DNA of 42,758 nt from an uncultured Lachnospiraceae bacterium (GCA_947089585.1 CAMULB010000005.1:1-42758), one strand, 5' to 3'. Positions 9,826 through 18,835 are shown, counted from the stretch's first letter. Numbers and translations are program-made. Notes: generated by a model not told the origin, from the sequence alone.

Positions 9826-10881
9826 TTATTCAAATACGACGCAGGTCATGGACTGGTTGACGAAGCGGTTGTTGTAATGCTCCCCGTAGCCTACCAGGCC
9901 GGCGTGGCTGCCCAAGGCGGACATTTCCTGCAGATACGTCTGCATATAGCCGTGTTCACTGAATAATTTATAGCGGAACAGGCAGTTGACGGAAAAGACA
10001 GCAGACCGCTTGGGAAATTCGCTGCAGATTTTTTGAATCGTCTCTTTGGTGATCGCCTTGTAATCGCCCAGCTCCAGCAGGAGCAATACGTCGGAATCGT
10101 TGACCTGGCGGAAGCAGGCCAAAGCATTGCCGTCCACCTCTTTGATCGAGATAATACAGGTATCGTCGCCGTTGAGCTTGCCAAAAGGATTCTGAAAGGT
10201 CTGAGTCAGAATCTGCTGGTCGGTGACATGAAGAATATTTTCATAAACCTGCTTGGCCGGTTTGCCATTTAAAGAACCGATGATATATTTGGCCCGATCG
10301 GTATTGGACGCGATAAAGCGTTCGTTGCTGAACGGATGGTAAATATTTTCCTTGTAGGTCTTGACCCGTCCGTTGTGATTTTTGATCAGTCCGTATGCGA
10401 CAGCATCCTCGTAGATTTGTCCGTTGACGGAGACCTTCCCCGCATCTCCGGTGCCGCCCACCAGGGAAATATCCTTCTGGCGCAGGGCTGTGTTCATTGT
10501 CGTGAGTACACAGGCGTCGTTGCCGGTACAAAAATCAATGCATACGGTATCCTGTGAAGACGCTTTGATCTGATACAGATCCTCCTTCAGCCGGCGGATG
10601 TACTTGACCGGCATGACGGAAATCTCCTCCAATACGTTGGCAACTGCGCTTACTCCGTCGGAAAATGCGATTACCCCAACGCCCGATTCCACGATTTTAG
10701 CGCCATAGCTCATACCGATACAGCCAATGCTTGGAATGCCCGGAAAGTGCTTTTCCAGGGCTTTGACATGAGATTCAAATTGATTCTGATTGGATAGCAG
10801 CATCAGAAACTTTGGATTGCTGATCGAACGAAGCGCCTCCTCCAAATTTCCGCTCTGGCTCATACCAAATGATTGCCGCAT
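9826..10881 (-). CDS. FIST domain sensory protein (FIST_N plus FIST_C)
   Basis: FIST proteins are predicted small-ligand sensors, suggested to bind amino acids or related metabolites, and are often found with chemoreceptors or diguanylate-type signalling. The N-terminal half has the family pattern [21 protein letters not shown] and [10 protein letters not shown]; the C-terminal half ends with [12 protein letters not shown] and [20 protein letters not shown], the typical Cys and G-[YF]-GE motifs of FIST_C. The frame extends to 10938, but GGGGAGG upstream of the ATG at 10881 supports a 351-residue product. It is the first gene of a three-gene transcript driven by a good promoter at 10944-10973. 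Confidence 0.88.
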   Translation of the reverse strand: MRQSFGMSQSGNLEEALRSISNPKFLMLLSNQNQFESHVKALEKHFPGIPSIGCIGMSYGAKIVESGVGVIAFSDGVSAVANVLEEISVMPVKYIRRLKEDLYQIKASSQDTVCIDFCTGNDACVLTTMNTALRQKDISLVGGTGDAGKVSVNGQIYEDAVAYGLIKNHNGRVKTYKENIYHPFSNERFIASNTDRAKYIIGSLNGKPAKQVYENILHVTDQQILTQTFQNPFGKLNGDDTCIISIKEVDGNALACFRQVNDSDVLLLLELGDYKAITKETIQKICSEFPKRSAVFSVNCLFRYKLFSEHGYMQTYLQEMSALGSHAGLVGYGEHYNNRFVNQSMTCVVFE

Positions 10882-10943
10882 ATTCCCGCCTCCCCTCTTA
10901 GTTTTTTCTGTTTGTGATTGGAAATGTGATGATAGCAACTCTG

Positions 10944-10973
10944 ATTATACTTTATGGCAAGCCGAAACGTCAA
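10944..10973 (-). promoter_or_regulatory. Sigma-A promoter for the FIST-receptor-membrane operon
   Basis: On the minus strand TTGACG (10973-10968) and a perfect TATAAT (10949-10944) are 18 bp apart, 63 bp upstream of the FIST gene start. Confidence 0.8.
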
Positions 10974-10992
10974 TGACGATTTTGGCTCGCGG

Positions 10993-11029
10993 AAAAAAAC
11001 AGCTGCAAGACCTATGGCAGCTGTTTTTT
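10993..11029 (-). terminator. Terminator after the MshEN-CheX gene
   Basis: Perfect stem AAAAAACAGCTGC / GCAGCTGTTTTTT with a 10-base loop. It is bidirectional in form and separates the receiver/MshEN-CheX transcript from the FIST operon. Confidence 0.85.
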
Positions 11030-11089
11030 ATATAAAACCCTCCTGCTGGTAGGAACTGTATGGATAAATGCCCGTGGGCTCCAAGCAGA

Positions 11090-11986
11090 TTATTCATTGG
11101 CATGAACCGAGCAGATAAAATGAATGACGCCGAAAGGATACATAATCTGGAAAATGTAGGTTGCTTCTCCCAGCGAAAACAAATTATCATCGTAAGTGAT
11201 CGGGGGCTCCAATTCCACCTCCAATGAAAAGTCATTGGACATGTTTACAACGAACAGCCCGTTATGTAAATTCAGAAAATCCTCCATCGAAGCGCGAACA
11301 TATTCGTCAAACTCCGTGAATTCATCCTGCGCGTAGCGGGAAGCGAAAGCAATGGCCGTCTCAGGATCCATATTTAAAGCGGAATCTACATGGAACTGCG
11401 GACAGTTCAGACTCTGCGACGTACAGCGGTCGGTGGGCACCTCAGGAATGCGGATGATGTTCAGCGGCGTAAAATCGTCGCCGATGAAGCGGATGAGGTT
11501 GTTGAACAAAAGCAGCAGGTATTCGTTGATGTACTCAGGATAAACCATATATTCCTCTGAATCAATATCATCGAGCAAATGCTGAATTAAATCGTTCTGT
11601 TCTTCATAATCCCCCAGATCATCAATCTCATATTCCGAGCAGTAATCGGTTACAATGTTCTGCAGCTGTACGCCGGTCAATACCCCCTGGTCAACGAGCA
11701 CCTGACCCAGTACCACATAGCCGGGGGCCTGAATCTGCAGCAACTCCGTCACCTGCTCCAAAGTCAAATAACCCTCTTCCACGGCAAGCTCCCCAAAGCG
11801 TTTGTCCTGATGGGTCTGCAAGATAAAAATACGTTCGGCTTCGCTGGCGGTCATATAGCCCTGATGGATGGCCAGTGTTCCAAGGTTTACATGAGCAGAT
11901 GCCTGGGTCTCTAAGGCATCTAAGAGCTGTTCCTTTGTTACCATACCGCTGTTTAACAAATAGTTACCAAACACTTGCGTATACAT
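11090..11986 (-). CDS. Four-repeat MshEN-like protein with CheX-like C-terminal domain
   Basis: The 298-residue protein starts with four tandem repeats at exact 29-residue spacing (motif starts 6, 35, 64, 93). Each has the pattern hG-x2-hh-x2-G-h-T-x6-h-x2-Q, for example FGELAVEEGYLTLEQV. This is the pattern of the N-terminal domain of type II secretion/pilus ATPases (T2SSE_N/MshEN), some of which bind cyclic di-GMP; only repeat 3 keeps a basic residue before the FG. An acidic linker (about 117-150) leads to a C-terminal domain (about 150-298) that resembles the CheX/CheC CheY-P phosphatase fold, with a D236-x-x-N239 motif followed by NG. GGAGGT precedes the ATG. It starts 2 bases after a CheY-like receiver gene, a plausible substrate. 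No ATPase domain is present. Confidence 0.7.
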   Translation of the reverse strand: MYTQVFGNYLLNSGMVTKEQLLDALETQASAHVNLGTLAIHQGYMTASEAERIFILQTHQDKRFGELAVEEGYLTLEQVTELLQIQAPGYVVLGQVLVDQGVLTGVQLQNIVTDYCSEYEIDDLGDYEEQNDLIQHLLDDIDSEEYMVYPEYINEYLLLLFNNLIRFIGDDFTPLNIIRIPEVPTDRCTSQSLNCPQFHVDSALNMDPETAIAFASRYAQDEFTEFDEYVRASMEDFLNLHNGLFVVNMSNDFSLEVELEPPITYDDNLFSLGEATYIFQIMYPFGVIHFICSVHANE

Positions 11987-11988
11987 AT

Positions 11989-12366
11989 TTAATGACCTCC
12001 AAATCTGACTTGAATAATTTCCTGGATCTGAAAGGATTGGATGGGCTTTTGAACAAAGTCGCGGGCACCTTCTATAATCGCACTCTTCAATTGCGCTTGT
12101 GTACCGACAGAAGATACAATAACAATGTCTGCGGAAGGATCGAATGCTATCATCTCCTTGGTGGCCGATACGCCATCCATGACAGGCATCACGATGTCAA
12201 GAAATACGAGGTCAGGTTTATGTTCCTTGTAAAGGTCAACGGCTTCCTGTCCATTGGACGCTTCAAGAAAATTGCTGCATCCAAAATGCTTCAGGATATC
12301 CTTCAACTGCTTCCGGGCTAAAACGGAATCATCGCTTATTAAAACCTTCTTGTTATCCATTACCAT
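11989..12366 (-). CDS. CheY-like response regulator receiver protein
   Basis: A stand-alone 125-residue receiver domain. The acidic pocket is Asp12/Asp13, the phosphoacceptor is Asp57 in FLDIVMPVMDG, the switch Ser/Thr is in IVSSVG (85-86) and the conserved lysine is Lys108 in QKPI. There is no output domain, so it must act by protein contact, as CheY does. AGGAGAG lies 8 bases before the ATG at 12366; a second ATG two codons later is a weaker choice. Its stop is 2 bases from the MshEN-CheX gene, which may encode its phosphatase or effector. Confidence 0.93.
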   Translation of the reverse strand: MVMDNKKVLISDDSVLARKQLKDILKHFGCSNFLEASNGQEAVDLYKEHKPDLVFLDIVMPVMDGVSATKEMIAFDPSADIVIVSSVGTQAQLKSAIIEGARDFVQKPIQSFQIQEIIQVRFGGH

Positions 12367-12402
12367 ATTAAAATCTCTCCTGTCGTAAAATTTTCATATC
12401 TT

Positions 12403-12431
12403 ATTCTACACCATTATAAAAAAATTTTCAA
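12403..12431 (-). promoter_or_regulatory. Sigma-A promoter for the receiver/MshEN-CheX transcript
   Basis: Minus-strand TTGAAA (12431-12426), 17-bp spacer, TAGAAT (12408-12403), 37 bp upstream of the receiver start. The remaining sequence to 12606 shows no gene or clear structure, apart from a weak AACAG/CTGTT stem downstream of citrate synthase. Confidence 0.75.
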
Positions 12432-12606
12432 TTAATTTCCTGAAAAATGCACAAAGAACCTGTGTAAAAGTGAGTAATACGCCTCGGAGGATGAAAAATA
12501 CGGGAAAATCATGGGAATAATTCCAGGTCGGATGGAGACAGGAAGCATAAAAACAGATCGGCTGTTCTGTCTTACTTCCTGTTACCATGTCAAAAGGGCG
12601 AGCTGC

Positions 12607-13974
12607 TTAACGCTGCTCGAACGGAATATAGGCCCGATGGCCCTGGACGGATTTGTAAGCCGGACGCATAATCTTGCCGTTGTAGGAAAGCTCCTCTAAG
12701 CGATGCGCGCTCCAGCCGGCAATTCTTGCGATGGCGAAAATCGGAGTATATAATTCGAGCGGAAGATCCAGCATACTGTAGGCAAAGCCGGAGAAAAAGT
12801 CCACGTTGGGGCTGACGCCCTTGTAGATCTTACGTTCTTTGGCAATGATTTCCGGCGCGAGGCGTTCCACCATTGCATAGAGGGCGAATTCTTCCTCACG
12901 TCCCTTTTCCCGTGAAAGTCGCTCGACGAAGGAGCGGAAGAGAATCGCACGGGGATCAGACAGTGAATATACGGCATGGCCCATACCATAGATCAAACCG
13001 GCGTGGTCGAACGCCTCTTTATTTAAAAGAGCGGAGAGATAGCGTCCGACCTCCTCCTCGTCGGTGCAGTCTCTTACATGGGCCTTTAAATCTTCAAACA
13101 TCTTTACTACCTTGATGTTGGCGCCGCCGTGCCGCGGGCCCTTTAAGGAGCCTAAGGAAGCTGCGATCGCAGAATAAGTATCGGTTCCGGAAGAGGAGAC
13201 AAGATGCGTGGTAAACGTAGAATTGTTACCGCCGCCGTGCTCCATATGAAGAATCAGGGCAATGTCCAGAAGCTTTGCCTCAAGCGGTGTGTACTGGCTG
13301 TCCGGGCGCAGGATATGCAGAATCGTCTCTGCCGTCGAAAGTGTGGGATCCGGGGTGTGGATGTAGAGACTTGCGCCGTCATGGTAGTGCTTGTATGCCT
13401 GATATCCGTAGACCGAAAACAGTGGAAAGAGACTGATCAATTCTAAGCACTGGCGCAGTACATTGGGAATCGTAATATCGTCGGCACGGTCGTCATATGA
13501 ATAAAGCGTCAGCACGCTTCGCGCCAGCGTGTTCATCATATCCTGACTGGGAGCTTTCATAATAATGTCGCGCACAAATCCGGTAGGCAGCGTGCGGTAT
13601 TCTGCCAGCAGGGATGAAAACATCTTAAGCTCGTCGGCGGAAGGAAGCTTGCCGAACAGGAGCAGATACGTGCTCTCCTCAAAGCCGAAATGGCTCTCGT
13701 CGGAAAGCCCCTTGATGATATCCTTGACATTGTAGCCCCGGTAGTAGAGCTCGCCGTGCGCGGGAACGGAATTGCCGTCCACGATCTTAGTCGCGCAGAC
13801 ATCGGAAATCTCGGTCAAACCGACCAGTACGCCCTTGCCGTTTAAGTCGCGCAGTCCCCGCTTGACGTCGTATTCTGTATAAAGGGCGGGATCAATCGTA
13901 GCGGCCTTCTCACACAGCTTCGCCAGCTTGGAAAGCTCCGGTGTAATCTCACAAAAGTTGTTTGTTGAATGCAT
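12607..13974 (-). CDS. gltA: Citrate synthase
   Basis: The enzyme condenses oxaloacetate and acetyl-CoA to citrate, here probably to feed 2-oxoglutarate and glutamate synthesis in an anaerobe with a partial TCA pathway. The 455-residue protein carries the family catalytic elements: His in HMEHGGGNNSTF, His in GMGHAVY, and Asp in PNVDFFSGF. The N-terminal extension of about 50 residues before the core is longer than in many bacterial enzymes. GGAGGAG lies 4 bases before the ATG. It is divergent from PEP carboxykinase across a 263-bp region that holds promoters for both. Confidence 0.95.
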   Translation of the reverse strand: MHSTNNFCEITPELSKLAKLCEKAATIDPALYTEYDVKRGLRDLNGKGVLVGLTEISDVCATKIVDGNSVPAHGELYYRGYNVKDIIKGLSDESHFGFEESTYLLLFGKLPSADELKMFSSLLAEYRTLPTGFVRDIIMKAPSQDMMNTLARSVLTLYSYDDRADDITIPNVLRQCLELISLFPLFSVYGYQAYKHYHDGASLYIHTPDPTLSTAETILHILRPDSQYTPLEAKLLDIALILHMEHGGGNNSTFTTHLVSSSGTDTYSAIAASLGSLKGPRHGGANIKVVKMFEDLKAHVRDCTDEEEVGRYLSALLNKEAFDHAGLIYGMGHAVYSLSDPRAILFRSFVERLSREKGREEEFALYAMVERLAPEIIAKERKIYKGVSPNVDFFSGFAYSMLDLPLELYTPIFAIARIAGWSAHRLEELSYNGKIMRPAYKSVQGHRAYIPFEQR

Positions 13975-14053
13975 AGATCTCCTCCATTTCTAAAATAAAT
14001 ATTTATCTGTTAAGCATGGCACATCAAAGCAGCGAAATCAAAAACACTTTATC

Positions 14054-14083
14054 ATGATACCATAGGTATTTCTTTTGAGACAA
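14054..14083 (-). promoter_or_regulatory. Sigma-A promoter for citrate synthase
   Basis: Minus-strand TTGTCT (14083-14078), 18-bp spacer, TATCAT (14059-14054), giving a leader of about 75 bases before the citrate synthase start. Confidence 0.6.
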
Positions 14084-14109
14084 GGGGCAAAGTAAAATTT
14101 GTGTAAACT

Positions 14110-14137
14110 TTAACAATTTTCGTAAAAATTTTATAAA
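14110..14137 (+). promoter_or_regulatory. Probable promoter for PEP carboxykinase
   Basis: TTAACA (14110-14115), 16-bp spacer, TATAAA (14132-14137), in AT-rich sequence. A second candidate is the perfect TTGACA at 14155-14160 with a poor -10 TATCCT at 14178. The choice matters because the first puts the hairpin at 14172 into the transcribed leader. Confidence 0.5.
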
Positions 14138-14171
14138 TTTTTCATCATTCGGCATTGACAAAAAAATAACA

Positions 14172-14201
14172 AAAAGCTATCCTTAGGATAACAGCTTTTT
14201 C
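14172..14201 (+). terminator. Terminator-like hairpin in the PEP carboxykinase leader
   Basis: AAAAAGCT pairs with AGCTTTTT, and ATCC with GGAT across a TTA loop, with a 3-base bulge. The five T's at the end make it look like an intrinsic terminator, yet it sits between the likely promoter and the gene, 36 bases before the ATG. No gene ends here on either strand, so an attenuator or 5' stabilising hairpin is possible. Confidence 0.55.
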
Positions 14202-14237
14202 ATAAGCATAGTATTTTAGGTCAAGGAGGAAAAGAGA

Positions 14238-15917
14238 ATGGCAACAAAAGCGTATTATCCCAGAACAGAGATTGGACCCGACAAGGTAGGGTTTTCCAAG
14301 ACCCGTTCCATCATTGAGGCGGCATTCTATGGCAATAATGTAGTTCGGATCAATACATTGCGGGAAGCCTATGAGCTGGCGAAGAATTCCCCCGGAACCG
14401 TTGTGACTGATATGCCTGTATATCGCGGGGAAGAGTTCGGATTAGAGCCGGACGCGAAGGTTCTGCTGTTTAACGACGGTTCAATCACCGGACGTTATGC
14501 GCCGGCGCGGAGAATCACCGGCAAACAGGGCGTGAATACAACCGAGCTGGACAAGATTTTGATGGATGCGATCTACGATTCCAGATGGAAGACGATGTAC
14601 CATGCCGAGGTATTTATTGGTCTGGATCCGGAATTCATGGTCAAAGCACACCTGCTGATTCCGGAAGGCGAAGAGAACTTGATGTATTCCTGGATGCTGA
14701 ATTTCCAGTATATGTCCGATTCCTATGTGAAGATGTACAAGAGCTCCAAGCTCTACGACAATGAGCCGGATATCTATATTTTCTCCGATCCGCAGTGGGT
14801 GGGAACCGACCGCACCGACATCTGCGATCCCAAGTGTCTGTGCTACTTTAATACAGATACCAACTGTGCGGGAATCCTTGGTATGCGCTACTTCGGAGAG
14901 CATAAGAAGGGAACACTGACGCTGGCCTGGGCGCTTGCCAACCGCAACGGCTATGCTTCCTGCCATGGCGGGCAGAAGGAATATACTTTAGAGGACGGCT
15001 CCAAATACGTGGCGGCTGTATTCGGACTTTCCGGCTCCGGTAAGTCCACGATTACGCATGCCAAGCATGGAGACAAATACCCGGCGATCAAGGTGCTGCA
15101 CGACGACGCCTTTATCATCAATGCGGAGACCTGCGCTTCCGTTGCGTTAGAGCCGACCTATTTTGATAAGACGGCGGATTATCCCACCGCCTGCGAGGAT
15201 AATAAATATCTGCTGACCGCGCAGAACTGCTCGGCCACACTCGACGAGGACGGCAAGGTCGTGCTGGTGACAGAGGATATCCGCAACGGCAACGGACGTG
15301 CAATCAAATCTAAGCTGTGGTCGCCCAATCGTGTGGATAAGATTGAATCTCCGGTCAATGCGATTTTCTGGATTATGAAGGATCCCACCATTCCGCCGGT
15401 TGTTAAGCTTAAGGGCGCTTCCCTGGCTTCCGTTATGGGCGCGACGCTGGCAACCAAGCGTTCGACTGCAGAGCGTCTGGCGGCAGGCGTAGATCCCAAT
15501 GCGCTGGTGGTAGAGCCTTATGCCAATCCGTTCCGTACCTATCCGCTGGTACACGACTATGAGAAGTTTAAAGCGTTGGTAGAGAATAAGCATGTAGACT
15601 GCTACATCATTAACACCGGTGATTTCATGGGTAAAAAGGTGCAGCCAAAGGATACGCTGGGCGTGATTGAAGCGATCGTGGAGAAGCGGGCAGAGTTCAA
15701 GACATGGGGTCCGTTCTCCGATATCGAGATTCTCGAATGGGAAGGCTTTGTTCCCGATTTGGGCGACAAGGAGTACATTGCTCAGCTCAAGGCGCGGATG
15801 CAGGATCGTCTCAATTATGTGACTAATCTGGATGAAGCAGAGGGCGGCTTCAACAAGCTTCCGGAAGATGCGGCGGCAGCCATCCGAAAAGTTGTGGAAG
15901 AAGCAAATACTTTGTAA
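14238..15917 (+). CDS. pckA: Phosphoenolpyruvate carboxykinase (ATP)
   Basis: PEP carboxykinase interconverts oxaloacetate plus ATP with PEP, CO2 and ADP. In fermentative anaerobes it often runs toward oxaloacetate. The 559-residue protein has the kinase-1a P-loop GLSGSGKST (263-271) and the metal-binding loop with LHDDAF (about 287-292); the N-terminal substrate segment includes FNDGSITGRYAPARR. P-loop Ser residues replace the Thr of the E. coli enzyme (GLSGTGKTT), and the sequence is of the divergent type common in Lachnospiraceae. AAGGAGG is 8 bases before the ATG. It ends at a strong terminator and is divergent from citrate synthase, the consumer of oxaloacetate. Confidence 0.93.
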   Translation: MATKAYYPRTEIGPDKVGFSKTRSIIEAAFYGNNVVRINTLREAYELAKNSPGTVVTDMPVYRGEEFGLEPDAKVLLFNDGSITGRYAPARRITGKQGVNTTELDKILMDAIYDSRWKTMYHAEVFIGLDPEFMVKAHLLIPEGEENLMYSWMLNFQYMSDSYVKMYKSSKLYDNEPDIYIFSDPQWVGTDRTDICDPKCLCYFNTDTNCAGILGMRYFGEHKKGTLTLAWALANRNGYASCHGGQKEYTLEDGSKYVAAVFGLSGSGKSTITHAKHGDKYPAIKVLHDDAFIINAETCASVALEPTYFDKTADYPTACEDNKYLLTAQNCSATLDEDGKVVLVTEDIRNGNGRAIKSKLWSPNRVDKIESPVNAIFWIMKDPTIPPVVKLKGASLASVMGATLATKRSTAERLAAGVDPNALVVEPYANPFRTYPLVHDYEKFKALVENKHVDCYIINTGDFMGKKVQPKDTLGVIEAIVEKRAEFKTWGPFSDIEILEWEGFVPDLGDKEYIAQLKARMQDRLNYVTNLDEAEGGFNKLPEDAAAAIRKVVEEANTL

Positions 15918-15926
15918 GCAGAATGT

Positions 15927-15964
15927 AAAAAATAAGGGGCATCCGGGCGATGCTCCTTATTTTT
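15927..15964 (+). terminator. Terminator after pckA
   Basis: Stem AAAATAAGGGGCATC / GATGCTCCTTATTTTT with loop CGGGC and a terminal T run. Confidence 0.9.
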
Positions 15965-16038
15965 GTGCAAAGTGCCGATGAAAAATACGAAAAAGTATGT
16001 TAGGATAGAGGAAAATTAGATTGTATGGGAGGTATGTT

Positions 16039-18510
16039 TTGAAGAATTTCATAAGAAAGCAATGGATTCGCTGCATTTGCCTGCTGGCGCTGTGCCTGAC
16101 GGCTGCTCTTGCAGGGCAGAAGATGACAGCGAAGGCGGCAGGGAATTACTACCTGCAGGTGAATAAGAGGACGAATGTCGTAACCGTTTACCAGAGCAAC
16201 GGTACGCCTTATAAGGCGTTTATCTGCTCTGCGGGAGGTGATACGCCCCTGGGAACCTTCTATACCAGCCAGAAGCTGCGCTGGCATGAGCTGATGGGGC
16301 CGGTTTGGGGACAGTATTGCACCAGAATTACGGGAAGTATCTTGTTTCATTCCGTCTGGTATTATCAGAATGGAAATCCGGCGACCCAGTCGTATGCCGA
16401 GTATAATAAGCTGGGCAACCTGGCCTCTCATGGCTGCATTCGTCTGACGGTTGGCGACGCCAAATGGATTTATGACAATTGTCCGACCGGAACCCAGGTG
16501 CGCATTATCTACGGCACCTCGGCCAACGATCCGCTGGGAAAGCCCTCATTTATGCATATGAGCGGATACCAGGGCTGGGACCCGACTGACCCGGATCCGA
16601 GAAATCCGTATGCGCGTTCGTTCCCCAGCATCAATACATCGGGCAAGGGTACGACGATTTCCTGCGGCGATGCATTTGATTACATAGCCGGCATCAGTGC
16701 GAAGGATTCTGCCGGCAACGATATTACATCTTCGATTACTTATGAAGGCACTGTAGACACGAGCACGTTAGGCGCTTATACGGTGAAATATTCCGCGCGC
16801 GATTCCCTGGGACGGAGCACCTCTGCGACGGTAACGTATCAGGTTGTGGACAACCGGGAGGCGACGCTTTCCGGCGTCAGGGCCGAGGTGCGCAAGGAGT
16901 ATAACAGCACCTATCAGCTTTTAAGCAAGATTAAGGCGGCAACGGCGGACAAAAAGGACTTAACCGCTCAGATTCAGGTGAAGGTGAAGGCGCCGGGCGC
17001 CAAGAATCCCGCGACTTATAAGAAAAACACCTTAAAGTTAAGCAAAACAGGGACGTACAAGATCTATTATACGGTCATTAATCCGAACAACCAGATGATC
17101 AGCACCAAGGTTACGACGGTCAAGGTGACGGACACCAAGAAGCCGAAGCTTTCCGGCGTCAAAAAGACAAAGACGGCCGGCTATAATAGCGTGATGAATC
17201 TGAAGAAGGGTGTGACGGCCAAGCTTGTCTCAGGCAAGAGCATGACCAGTAAGATCAAGATTGAAATCAAAGCACCGGGGGCGAAGAGCTACAAGACCTT
17301 AAAAGCCAGCGGTAAGAATACGGTCAACTACAAGAAATATTGCTTTAAGAAGACCGGAAATTATTATGTGCGTTATTCGATTGTCAACCCGAATAAAAAA
17401 TCATCCGTTACCAAACAGACGTTGAAGATCACGGTGAAGGATGTCAGCAAGCCCAAGCTCACCGGAGTCAAGGGCAGCGCTACCTATGAATATGGCAAGG
17501 TGATCAACTTAAGATCCGGCATAAAGGCTAAGATGGTTTCCGGGGTGGATATTACGCCTAAGATGACGGTTAAGGTCAAGGCGCCGGGAAGAAAGACTTA
17601 CGTTACGCTCAAGATGGATGGAGACGAGGCGAAGAACCGCAACAGTATCCGTTATCATCTGAATCGGGTAGGAACGTATGAGTTTGTTTACCGCAGCACG
17701 AATCCGAACAAGAAATCGGTTTATATCGAGAAGAAACGGAAAATTACCGTGCGCGATACGAGTAAGCCTGTGATCAAGGGCGTGACGGCAAGCAAGACGA
17801 TCAAAGAGGGAGAGGTTCTCAATCTGACTGCGGGTGTGACCGCTTCCATTCCTTCCAACGCGTCGCTGAAGGTGAATGTGAAGGTACTCAACCAGGCCGG
17901 CACAGCCGTAACAGGGAATTTGCAGAGCTTTGCATTCAATCAGACCGGAACCTACCGTGTCGTTTACACCGCGGAGAATGCGGCGGCTAAGAAGTCGCAG
18001 CGTCAGGCAACTGTGACGATGACCGTCTTTGTCAACGGCAGTACGCCGGTGATTACGATTCCGGCCCCAAGAACGGTAGAGCAGGGAGCCGAGGTCAACC
18101 TTTTAGAAGGCGTGACTGCGAAGATTCCGTCCAATTCGTCGTTGCCGGTTGAGGTCAGTATGGTAGATGCCAGCGGCAAAAATGTACCCGTACCGGCAAA
18201 TAGCGTCCGCAGCTTTGTATTTACAGCTGCCGGAACGTATCGTGTGACTTACAAAGCGGTGCATCCTGGAGACACGAAGGCTACGAGCACGCAGGTATTG
18301 GTGATCACGGTAACGGCCAAACCGGAGCCAACTCCGACGCCAGATCCGGAGCCGAACCCGAATCCAGATCCGGGCCAGACGCCGACCGATCCAAGCACGC
18401 CAGACCAATCACCGACTGATCCGAGCGCGCCGAATACGCCAAGTCAGGGGAGAGCTTCGGTTCCGGCCGGACAGGCCGAGCATACAGTTTCCCCGACGGA
18501 TGCTGACTGA
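16039..18510 (+). CDS. Secreted L,D-transpeptidase with Ig-like repeats
   Basis: The predicted product makes 3-3 cross-links or anchors proteins in peptidoglycan, outside the membrane. The frame is open from 16021, but GGGAGG at 16027-16032 is 6 bases upstream of TTG at 16039, which I choose (823 residues). A signal peptide covers about 1-34 (ending AKA). The YkuD-type catalytic domain (about 36-160) has His104 in ILFHS and the active-site motif HGCIRL (131-136, Cys133). An Ig-like module (about 195-275) follows, then three related basic repeats of about 100 residues with VKAPG and NPNK signatures (about 278-575) and two further Ig-like modules (about 580-770). The tail is rich in Pro, Thr and Asp. 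No LPxTG anchor is seen; wall binding through the basic repeats is inferred. Confidence 0.9.
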   Translation: MKNFIRKQWIRCICLLALCLTAALAGQKMTAKAAGNYYLQVNKRTNVVTVYQSNGTPYKAFICSAGGDTPLGTFYTSQKLRWHELMGPVWGQYCTRITGSILFHSVWYYQNGNPATQSYAEYNKLGNLASHGCIRLTVGDAKWIYDNCPTGTQVRIIYGTSANDPLGKPSFMHMSGYQGWDPTDPDPRNPYARSFPSINTSGKGTTISCGDAFDYIAGISAKDSAGNDITSSITYEGTVDTSTLGAYTVKYSARDSLGRSTSATVTYQVVDNREATLSGVRAEVRKEYNSTYQLLSKIKAATADKKDLTAQIQVKVKAPGAKNPATYKKNTLKLSKTGTYKIYYTVINPNNQMISTKVTTVKVTDTKKPKLSGVKKTKTAGYNSVMNLKKGVTAKLVSGKSMTSKIKIEIKAPGAKSYKTLKASGKNTVNYKKYCFKKTGNYYVRYSIVNPNKKSSVTKQTLKITVKDVSKPKLTGVKGSATYEYGKVINLRSGIKAKMVSGVDITPKMTVKVKAPGRKTYVTLKMDGDEAKNRNSIRYHLNRVGTYEFVYRSTNPNKKSVYIEKKRKITVRDTSKPVIKGVTASKTIKEGEVLNLTAGVTASIPSNASLKVNVKVLNQAGTAVTGNLQSFAFNQTGTYRVVYTAENAAAKKSQRQATVTMTVFVNGSTPVITIPAPRTVEQGAEVNLLEGVTAKIPSNSSLPVEVSMVDASGKNVPVPANSVRSFVFTAAGTYRVTYKAVHPGDTKATSTQVLVITVTAKPEPTPTPDPEPNPNPDPGQTPTDPSTPDQSPTDPSAPNTPSQGRASVPAGQAEHTVSPTDAD

Positions 18511-18604
18511 GCGCCTGGTTCGCCCATAGAAGATGTGATGATACAAATTTTGGCAGTTTTGGAAAATGATTCATGCAAAAATTGTAAAAAATCATAAATT
18601 ATAG

Positions 18605-18633
18605 TTGATAATCCGGGCATAATAGAGTATAAT
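18605..18633 (+). promoter_or_regulatory. Sigma-A promoter for 6S RNA
   Basis: TTGATA (18605-18610), 17-bp spacer, perfect TATAAT (18628-18633). Transcription should begin near A18640. Confidence 0.85.
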
Positions 18634-18639
18634 CTATTT

Positions 18640-18835
18640 AGCGAATGAGAAGGAGCTTCCTGGAATGTGCGACACCCTGCTATTTTGAACCTACATTTTT
18701 GTTTACGGGAATCCTACATCTCTGATCGGATGTCAGGCCGCCAGAGGTCAGCGGAAGGCAGAAGAGCAGATGCGGACACCCACCTAGCTTTGCTAGGAGT
18801 CAAAATTGCAGGAAACGGCATTTTGGGATCCTACA
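18640..18835 (+). ncRNA. ssrS: 6S RNA
   Basis: 6S RNA mimics an open promoter and sequesters sigma-A RNA polymerase in stationary phase. The roughly 195-base transcript has the expected architecture. A closing stem pairs TCCTGGAATGTGC near the 5' end with GGCATTTTGGGA near the 3' end, and CCCTGC with GCAGG. A large central bubble and a terminal-arm region with GGCCGCC and AGCGGAAGGCAG follow, and the 3' strand has the small CACCTAGC/GCTAGG hairpin, as in E. coli 6S (CACCTTG.. hairpin followed by GCAG..CGGCAT). No open frame with a ribosome site overlaps it, and a strong promoter precedes it. Exact ends are estimates. Confidence 0.85.
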
